DNA from: Branchiostoma floridae
Lineage: Eukaryota > Chordata > Leptocardii > Amphioxiformes > Branchiostomatidae
Assembly (NCBI RefSeq): GCF_000003815.2
Contig: NC_049981.1
Location: forward strand, 28,100,878-28,164,877
Length of the DNA: 64,000 bases
Reading direction: 5' to 3'
Made by a program: the position numbers and the translations under genes. The notes under the pieces were generated by a model. That model was not told the origin of the DNA, ran no database searches, and saw nothing but the letters and a program-made list of their open reading frames with translations. Below are positions 56,672 through 64,000 of the stretch, in pieces; the stretch's first letter is position 1; every line of letters begins with the position of its first letter.

Positions 56672-57789
56672 GGTGTATAAGATAGCGGTGAATCACAATT
56701 CCTTGATGTCCACACCACAACTACAGCTATGTGTTCGTCTCACCAGAAGGTGCTGGATCTCCGATAGTCTTCACTCTGTTTTCCAAAGGGATATGTTCTG
56801 GCGTGAGGAACGGTTCTGCAAAAATGATTTTTGTGGTTGATTTCGATTCACAATATTGCAATGTGATTTTGACATTCAACAATTAATGTCAACGTTGAAT
56901 TATTTGATATTGAATGAATATCGAATATTTTAGCAGTCAGATGCACCATACTTCATGACTAGCCGGGGACTACAAAGATCGTCACAGACACAGTAATAAC
57001 AGAAAACAATTTCTACACCAAACAATTCCCTTGTATCCTCAATATTATAATACACTGTACATAGATAGATGACAACATAATGACTATCGTCTTTACCCTT
57101 GCTCTAACGCACAAGAAGATTACTTATCATCAAAATGGAATTGAATTTGTCTTAGGAAAACCTTTCTCTAGTATTTAGCTTGGACGAATGCTTACTAATT
57201 ATAAGTACTCATTATTCCTATCGCTAATGGTCGTCATTAACACGTGGTCCCAGAGCCTGGCGTGCCACGTAACCCACCTAACAGAAAGGGCCTGCGTTGC
57301 CAATCTGCTATCTTTTTTTAGCATAATTACTTCAGTATAGTCTTTGATCTGTTCTCACCACCGACGTCGGGTTCAAAGGTCGCGTGGAGATTTAATGCCA
57401 NNNNNNNNNNNNNNNNNNNNNNNNNNNNNNNNNNNNNNNNNNNNNNNNNNNNNNNNNNNNNNNNNNNNNNNNNNNNNNNNNNNNNNNNNNNNNNNNNNNN
57501 GAAACTTCCATTAAGTCTCTATCATTTTCTATACTACCCGGCACTCCCTGGTGTCTAGATATCAAGATTTAAGCTCAACGTCGAAATACTGTGGAATCCG
57601 GCAGTGTGGATTCACACATGATGCAAGCGTGCGGCGTACTTCTTATAAGAGAATGTTTTTCAAATTCAAAACTAAGAGGTAGCGACATTTATATGCTCCT
57701 TCGAAGCACAATCTGGTATTTGACTTATTCAGTGACAAAGTGAACTCTCTGATTCTTTTCATAATGTCAGACGCAAGATTCGCGCACTT
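56672..57789. other. 5' flank of the receptor gene, no gene recognised
   Basis: Expected to hold the 5' UTR and promoter if there is no far-upstream exon. No clear TATA/CCAAT arrangement for the minus strand was found. A 100-N gap is at 57401-57500. Confidence 0.4.
57401..57500. other. Assembly gap, 100 N
   Basis: A run of exactly 100 N upstream of the receptor gene; promoter sequence could be missing here. Confidence 1.
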
Positions 57790-58400
57790 GCACAAGTTGG
57801 GCCATTATATATGAATAACTTTATTGCGCAACAATTGTAACAGTTACAATGTATGGCAATGTGAACAACTATATACTAATACAAATAACTAACAACTAAT
57901 GTAATATAATATAACAGTATAAACAATCTAGTGAGTATCATAAAGCATTATTTCGTTTTTGCAATGAGTTGTAAATAAATTTGCCTACGTAGGCAGATAT
58001 ATGAACAGGACATAATAATATCAAATGGAATACCTCTGACCTAGCATGTGGTAGTACAATTTCGGACTTACATACAATATTTTGAAATAACTTTTGACGG
58101 TCTTCTTCATAAGTCGGACAATCCATTACAAAATGAAATTCATTTTCTATGCCATTATGGCATGTGGGACAAAGTCTCTCATTGGCTGGTATGTTGTAGT
58201 GTCGGTCCTTTTCAATTTGTAAGGTGTGTGCACTAATCCTTAATCTCGTTAGGTCATTTCTAAACAATTTGTTTTGAACAGATGAAAGATATTTTTCGAA
58301 ACAGAATTCTTTTTTTATTTTACAATATGGATAGCATATGGAAATCCCAAAACTGATGCGAGCGTGTATATAAAAAAAGTTTGGCAAGACAAAACATTGC
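57790..58400 (-). mobile_element. 5'-truncated LINE, second family
   Basis: The minus strand carries the C-terminal end of a non-LTR retrotransposon ORF (57938-58387), then an AT-rich 3' UTR ending near CAATAAAGTTATTCATATAT (about 57810). It is related to, but clearly different from, the family at 8118 and 41430. Confidence 0.7.
57938..58387 (-). pseudogene. C-terminal fragment of a LINE protein
   Basis: 149 open codons. A Cys/His cluster, CPTC then EFHFVMDCPTYEEDR, follows FRNDLTRLRISAHTLQIEK, the same arrangement as the fragment at 8244-8624 (LRISCHKLHIE, CQFC, EQHFILHC). The reverse-transcriptase core is absent, so the fragment cannot be autonomous. Confidence 0.7.
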
Positions 58401-61400
58401 CTTAATGATGAAATCTATGTAATGAGGAAGGTTCAACAAATGACAAAACGCATAGAGCATGGTGTACCAAATGATATGTTCTACGTTTTGTTCTTTCACA
58501 TTGTCATCTTTGCTTTTGGAATTGATGTTTGCATTCTACAACATCAATAACCGATATTGTTTTCCGAATTACGGCATATATTTGCTCATTTTGCAGCTGC
58601 TTTATACGATTTACTGTATTGTAAAGAACTTCCTTTTGAAACGAACGAAAATTGATGCACACTTGGATGTCGTCCATATCATCAAATCAACATGGCCCCT
58701 CCAGCTATGATTGATAGATTGTAGCTGTGCCCTTTAAAGTACGGATTTATCTCTTCCTCTCCCTCGTTGTTTCATATGTCTAGCGGAAACTAATTCGGGT
58801 CTACTAACAAACCAGATGGGGCCAACTGAGCCGTGTGTATGGCTGATCGACAAGCAAAAATAATCTGATATGGCTTTTGAAAATATGTTGAAGCTACAAA
58901 TGGTGTGATTAGTGTCTGTTATTTTGCAATGTTTATTGACAGTTGCCATGGTAACGGATCACCACATCTGTAGATTTCGGCCTACGAGAGGCACACCATC
59001 ATAGCGTATATAAAGTAGTAGTTGACTGGGTTATTTTCTGGGTTATAAAGGGTATTGATGATAGGCAGCCCGAGGACCGAATTGTGCAGCTTTGATAGGG
59101 CATGAGTTTTGAATGCACATTATTGTACAAATTAGCAGTATGGGAATCTCAAATGTGAATCGTATACAAATAGCGTTGTTTTTAAAATCAATTGAAATCT
59201 TCATCTTTATAGTATCTGGTTAGTATCTATAGTATCTCTTACCAGGAATCTTTGAAATACGCCGAAAATGGCGACATGTAACCCTGGTAAAATAAAGAAT
59301 AAACAAACAAACTAACAAGAAAAAAGGAACAGCTTTGACAGTGCATCATGAGTATTGTACAGTTTTTACAATACATGAATTGCAAATACAATTTATATAT
59401 TTCACCTAAAATTGACTAAAATCTTTATTTCTACATCATTCATTCTGGCGCTAACAAGTGTCCCAACTTATGGGGATTATGTGATCCGCTTCGGCAGAAA
59501 ACTGCAGGGGTCAGCTGAGCTTCTTCCCAATCTACTTACTTCGCGCCAACGGATAGTCCATCTAATCTACCTAATGATTATTTGTCATATATTAGATTCC
59601 GTATGCCCTTCTATTCTTACTAACCTTGCTCAATAATGGTTGTCTGGCAGATGGATTCCGAGTACTCAACTGACTACAAATAGCTCTTTTGCCTGACGCG
59701 TACTCCTACAAACTGAACCAGCTGGTGCTAATTCGGAGTGACAGCAAGGAAGATAATGATCAACTGTGACGTCGCAGAATACGTCACATGAGTTCCTGTG
59801 GATGTTTGATATTTACTATATATTAATCATATTGACATATTTGCCTGATTTGGCGATGTGGAACTGTACTGTCGCCATTCGGACAACACGACGACACCCT
59901 CCATGCTGGAGTTGTTGAGGTATTAAACAGGCGGCGGACGTGGTAAGACGAAACGGGATCCCGGAAGTTTGGAACATTGAGGACACCCACTGGTTTGGTG
60001 CAACAGAGATAGTACGCATTTACATGTATATAGAAATACATGGCGAATATAAGGCCGTATAATTTAATGTTGGAGACGACCTTTGGCTTTTGATTCTTTG
60101 TACGAACTCGAATTTCCACGACGAAACGCCCTACGTCATTTCTAGTCTATCAATTAGAGAGAGAAACTGCCTATTTCCGCTTTACTTTTTTTGGTTGAAG
60201 AGATGTGTCCAGAAATCAGCTGTTCACATAATATTGTTGATTGGAATTGTTAAGGAGCTATGAAGAGCCATGGATGAAAAAGTACTGTGGAGCGAGGAGG
60301 CGCTGTGCATCAATTCGAACTAAGTAAGTAAGTAGTGATGGGGATGTGGTTTGGTAGTTTCCTCAGCCTTGTTTCCAACCTGGCTGATAATACTACACCC
60401 ATCAGTACCTCTGAATGAACCATCCAGTCGGTTAGAAAGTTTTTAGATGTCGAGACTAGAATTTGATTCACGGTATCTTGGGGATAAAAATTAAGAAGGG
60501 ATGGTTTGTCCAATAATCTTCCAATTATGCCCAAACTGTACCCAAAATACGAGTAGATAACCACTAGCAGCAGACATAATTTGTTTGGTGCTAACCCTTG
60601 ATTTTATCATAGAATATGATGCAGGATGTATGATTTAGAAGACAGGAAAACACTTGAAATATAAAGACAAATTGTTCTTTATCTATAAAATTCAGTGGGC
60701 GACCTGCCGAATCTTTGANNNNNNNNNNNNNNNNNNNNNNNNNNNNNNNNNNNNNNNNNNNNNNNNNNNNNNNNNNNNNNNNNNNNNNNNNNNNNNNNNN
60801 NNNNNNNNNNNNNNNNNNNNNNNNNNNNNNNNNNNNNNNNNNNNNNNNNNNNNNNNNNNNNNNNNNNNNNNNNNNNNNNNNNNNNNNNNNNNNNNNNNNN
60901 NNNNNNNNNNNNNNNNNNNNNNNNNNNNNNNNNNNNNNNNNNNNNNNNNNNNNNNNNNNNNNNNNNNNNNNNNNNNNNNNNNNNNNNNNNNNNNNNNNNN
61001 NNNNNNNNNNNNNNNNNNNNNNNNNNNNNNNNNNNNNNNNNNNNNNNNNNNNNNNNNNNNNNNNNNNNNNNNNNNNNNNNNNNNNNNNNNNNNNNNNNNN
61101 NNNNNNNNNNNNNNNNNNNNNNNNNNNNNNNNNNNNNNNNNNNNNNNNNNNNNNNNNNNNNNNNNNNNNNNNNNNNNNNNNNNNNNNNNNNNNNNNNNNN
61201 NNNNNNNNNNNNNNNNNNNNNNNNNNNNNNNNNNNNNNNNNNNNNNNNNNNNNNNNNNNNNNNNNNNNNNNNNNNNNNNNNNNNNNNNNNNNNNNNNNNN
61301 NNNNNNNNNNNNNNNNNNNNNNNNNNNNNNNNGTCGTTTAGCGGCCGCCGACTCCAGTTGAAAGGGGGTGCTCGCCCATGTAAGATCAGACTGGATCAGA

Positions 61401-62278
61401 CAAGAAAGAGTGTACCACGGACGGTTTCATCTTTCATCCACCATGACAAAGACGAGCAACTATCTATATGATGGCTGTATGTGTGTTGCTCAATTGGTGA
61501 TATAACAGGCCAAAGTATTACATATCAATGACTAATTACACTTGCCAAACAACATGACCTAAAAATCATTTTTGCTCATTTGGTCCGACTACCAAGCAAG
61601 AAAGGTTAATTTACCCTTGACAAATTCTTCAATTCTGCTAGCATGAGGGTCTACCAACGGGGATTTTCTTCTTTCCCTTTACCTTATAACCTTGAAATAA
61701 ACTATAATCTTATCAAAAGATGAATATTAACTTTCCAATCCAATGCATCGATAAAACGTATCCTGAAGGTCGGCTAATATGAATATTTCATATCATTTGT
61801 TCAAATGGTAAATCTAATTAGGCGCTGTGTTCACACATCGGATTTGTTTGACCATTCATTTTATCGTTTGGATATGATCCACGATGTAAACATATGATTT
61901 TAAAGACGACAAATCACACAAAACCTATTAAGTAAGGAAATTCCATCACCATGTAAGGCATTTTTTCAGCGGTCCATCAATTTTAGGTGGTTCCGAGGTA
62001 GTGGTCTCCAGTGGGAAGGTGTTGTTTTACCCAAACCTTCAGTCTTTTGAAAGATGCGGGTAGGGAAAGAAGGTCAAATCAGCGAAATACGGGTGACTTG
62101 TATCGGAATCATGAATTATTTACTGCACACCAAAGACGGTGTCCTTCGAAGTAAGCTCTATAACATCATTATGGGCAATGATTCATGGCGTACATTTACT
62201 CTGTAAATAAGTTGTCATTGACCATGCTTTAAAACTTGCTCCTACATTCCACATTTTCTGTGAGGTCGACAATGACTC
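58401..62278. other. Intergenic with a large gap
   Basis: No recognisable gene. 59280-59325 ends in an AAATAAAGAATAAACAAACA tract typical of a LINE or SINE tail. The gap at 60719-61332 hides 614 positions. Open frames across the N run are artefacts. Confidence 0.5.
60719..61332. other. Assembly gap, 614 N
   Basis: Unlike the other gaps it is not a round 100, so its length may be an estimate from read pairs or long reads. Confidence 1.
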
Positions 62279-62793
62279 GTTCTTTATTATATTTCAGCCA
62301 TACATAGTATGGTGAAATATATTGTATTCGTAATGTTTCTTTCTTTCTTTCTTTCTTTCTCCTGTCAAATCTTGAAAGTGATTCATCTCCGCCGTTTCTA
62401 GACCGAATGACCTGAAATTTGGCACAGAGGTAGAATGGGCCAATACCTTGATGCTTTTTTCTCAGTTTTTTCATATCTGCCTCTAAAATGATTTTATTGA
62501 GGTTTAAAGGTCATGTTTTGACCAAAATAAAATATATTGTCCCCCTGTACCCTGGTCTTACAATGGAATGGCCTGAAATTTGGTGTAGATAGGCATTAGA
62601 TAGTTGGTAAAATGATCCAAGTAAAAGTTTTGACATAAACTACTTTAAAATAATTAATTTTGGCACTTTTCTGAGGGGTAATTTGTTTTCTTTTGACCTC
62701 CTGGCGTGACCTTCCGTGACCCCGCACAGAGACCACACCTGTGCGCAAAGAGGGCGAAGGCTAATTAATATTCATAAGCGGGGCCCCACGATT
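62279..62793 (-). mobile_element. Dispersed repeat family B, compact inverted copy
   Basis: Read on the minus strand it begins GGGCCCCGCTTATGAATATT and ends with AGGAGAAAGAAAGAAAGAAA and the palindromic ATTTCACCATACTATGTATG segment. It is about 515 bp, without the 163-bp tandem units of the copy at 9370. It is the best guide to the unexpanded form of the family. Confidence 0.8.
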
Positions 62794-62802
62794 CCGTATA
62801 TA

Positions 62803-62925
62803 GTGAACGAATGAAGACCTTTATTGTACAGTTTTGCCCAACCGAGCTAAGTACAGGTCACAACAAGTCAAGATATATACATATAAAAGTATCACAAATC
62901 TAGTCTAACACAAAAGTTCGGCATA
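62803..62925 (-). mobile_element. LINE 3' tail fragment
   Basis: On the minus strand: GACCTGTACTTAGCTCGG, then ACAATAAAGGTCTTCATTCG, the same order as the tails at 8118 and 41880 (CCTGTACCTAGCCCGTCGAG, AATAAAGGTCTTTCATTCAT). No coding part is retained. Confidence 0.65.
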
Positions 62926-62929
62926 CTGC

Positions 62930-63310
62930 AGTGTTCCCGCCAGAATTTTTTTTCGGGGGCCGCCGAAGAACGCCGAAGGCCCCGGCCCGGCAGGGTCCAG
63001 GGGCAGAGCCCCGTTGGGGGTCCCAGGGGGGCGAAGCCCGCCTGAAACTCTTGCACTTTAGGCTATTCAGAAGGCCTATTGTATCAGTTTTTAGGGGCAT
63101 TTCTGTAATAATCACAGCAGTCACTTAACTTCTCTTCAGGAGTTTAGCGTAACAGTATTTCAGGTCAAACCGTCAAAGGCAACTAAAAACAAACTTTAAC
63201 GTTAATGACTTCAACAGTACTTATAACTTTTGTCCGGTTTGCCATCCGAAGTTGAATCGCTATCGATGGTATTTTCGCTGCACTGTTAGCTCCGTACGTT
63301 TTTAGAAGGT
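62930..63310 (-). repeat. Dispersed repeat family S, inverted copy
   Basis: On the minus strand: GTACGGAGCTAACAGTGCAG, GAAAATACCATCGATAGCG, CTGAAGAGAAGTTAAGTGAC and CAGGCGGGCTTCGCCC, then a long GC-rich tail ending GGCGGGAACACTG. It has the most complete 3' end of the three copies. Confidence 0.8.
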
Positions 63311-63389
63311 TCCGTTTATCACGGAACTGCTGTTGTTTCAGAAAACTCACGGACTTATGCTTACAAACACGTAAATTCCTAACTTGTGT

Positions 63390-63520
63390 TTCTTCTTCTT
63401 CTTTCTTTCTCCTGTCAAATCTTCAAAACGATTCATCTCCGTCGGTCTTGGACCGAATTAATGACTTGAAATTTGGCACAAGGGTAGAGTGGACCAATAT
63501 CCACGTGCTCTTTTTTGCAT
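63390..63520 (-). repeat. Family B 3'-end fragment
   Basis: The minus strand carries GTGCCAAATTTCAAGTCATT, GACGGAGATGAATCG and GATTTGACAGGAGAAAGAAA, matching 10590-10680, then diverges. Confidence 0.65.
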
Positions 63521-63544
63521 TTTGCCGCCTTCGCGGCAAAATGC
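63517..63544. repeat. 12-bp perfect hairpin with CTTC loop
   Basis: GCATTTTGCCGC-CTTC-GCGGCAAAATGC. A tight stem-loop in otherwise repetitive DNA, directly followed by the 9-bp minisatellite; probably part of the same repeat. Confidence 0.8.
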
Positions 63545-63564
63545 CCTGAGACCAGAATAGTTGC

Positions 63565-63625
63565 CGTTGTGATGGAGTGATGGAGTGATGTTGTGATGTT
63601 GTGATGTTGAGATGTTGAGATGAAC
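63565..63625 (+). repeat. 9-bp minisatellite
   Basis: About six units of the type TGATGGAG-/TGATGTTG-/AGATGTTG- in tandem. Not coding. Confidence 0.85.
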
Positions 63626-64000
63626 GGACCTGTTCAAAATCTGCAATGCATTTGTATACAACTTAAAAGCTCTGTCGTGAGTCATTGTCTGTGGTCCGTA
63701 ATGGGGCCTGATATTTGATTAGATTAAATGAATGAAGTATGATATTCCTAAGATTGATGCAGCATATAATCAAATTATTGCTCTTACATTTTAACGTTGT
63801 ATTATCAATTCATAAAGATGAAATGTTTTCCAAATAAATCGTGTATATATATATAACAGTTACATATAGCCTGTCCCAGATTCCTTTGCGACTTAGTTAA
63901 TATTCATGCGTGCGGCGGTGGTGTTTCCGTGCGTGTAGCGATTTTCGATTGATCGCCGTGTAAACTTGAAAAAGCCTAGAACTTCAACTTACCAGAATTG

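Noticed and set aside
60654-61361. Two frames of over 200 codons
   Set aside because: Almost entirely N; artefact of the 614-base gap.
1-64000. CRISPR arrays, operons, phage or bacterial mobile elements
   Set aside because: The tandem repeats have no unique spacers, and the gene structure, splice sites and repeat types are those of an animal genome.

Overview
The window looks like animal nuclear DNA, most likely from a lancelet (Branchiostoma) or a close relative. The grounds are: one intron-containing rhodopsin-family receptor gene with canonical GT/AG splice sites; long AT-rich non-coding stretches; many dispersed repeats, MITE-like elements, minisatellites and 3' ends of non-LTR retrotransposons; and assembly gaps (N runs at 25501-25600, 49217-49316, 57401-57500 and 60719-61332). 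The species call rests on general recognition of repeat types, not on a search.

There is one confident protein-coding gene. It lies on the minus strand, has three coding exons (56671-56362, 47069-46970, 44891-44216) and encodes a 361-residue seven-transmembrane peptide receptor of the neuropeptide FF/RFamide-receptor type. The middle exon is only 100 bp, has no open frame of its own and was found by joining splice sites. Intron 1 (9.3 kb) carries a diverged tandem duplication, with a SINE in only one of the two copies, and a tandem array of palindromic octamer pairs. Intron 2 is 2.1 kb.

Layout of the rest. 1.6-10.75 kb is a nest of repeats: two copies of a family called S here, a truncated and a full copy of a family called B, and between them a 6.3-kb composite element (E1) directly followed by a 0.35-kb short relative (E2). 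E1 has imperfect inverted ends, a promoter-like 5' end, four or five repeated exon/intron-like cassettes and a minisatellite of about 23 units of about 127 bp. 10.75-15 kb shows no recognisable gene. 15.08-15.48 kb is an exact 14-copy array of a 29-bp unit. 16-44 kb is essentially gene-free; it holds MITEs (25.1-26.1, 28.9-29.15, 29.35-29.87, 38.64-39.35 kb), SINE pieces, a 27-bp perfect hairpin, LINE remnants and dispersed copies of a repeat called family A here, which is rich in ATGCAAAT octamers. 44.2-56.7 kb is the receptor gene. 56.7-64 kb is non-coding with a LINE remnant; near its end families B, S and the LINE tail recur in the opposite orientation to the left end.

Most open frames in the window come from tandem repeats or chance and are not annotated as genes. 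All repeat-family names (E, S, B, A, M, W) are labels made up for this window.
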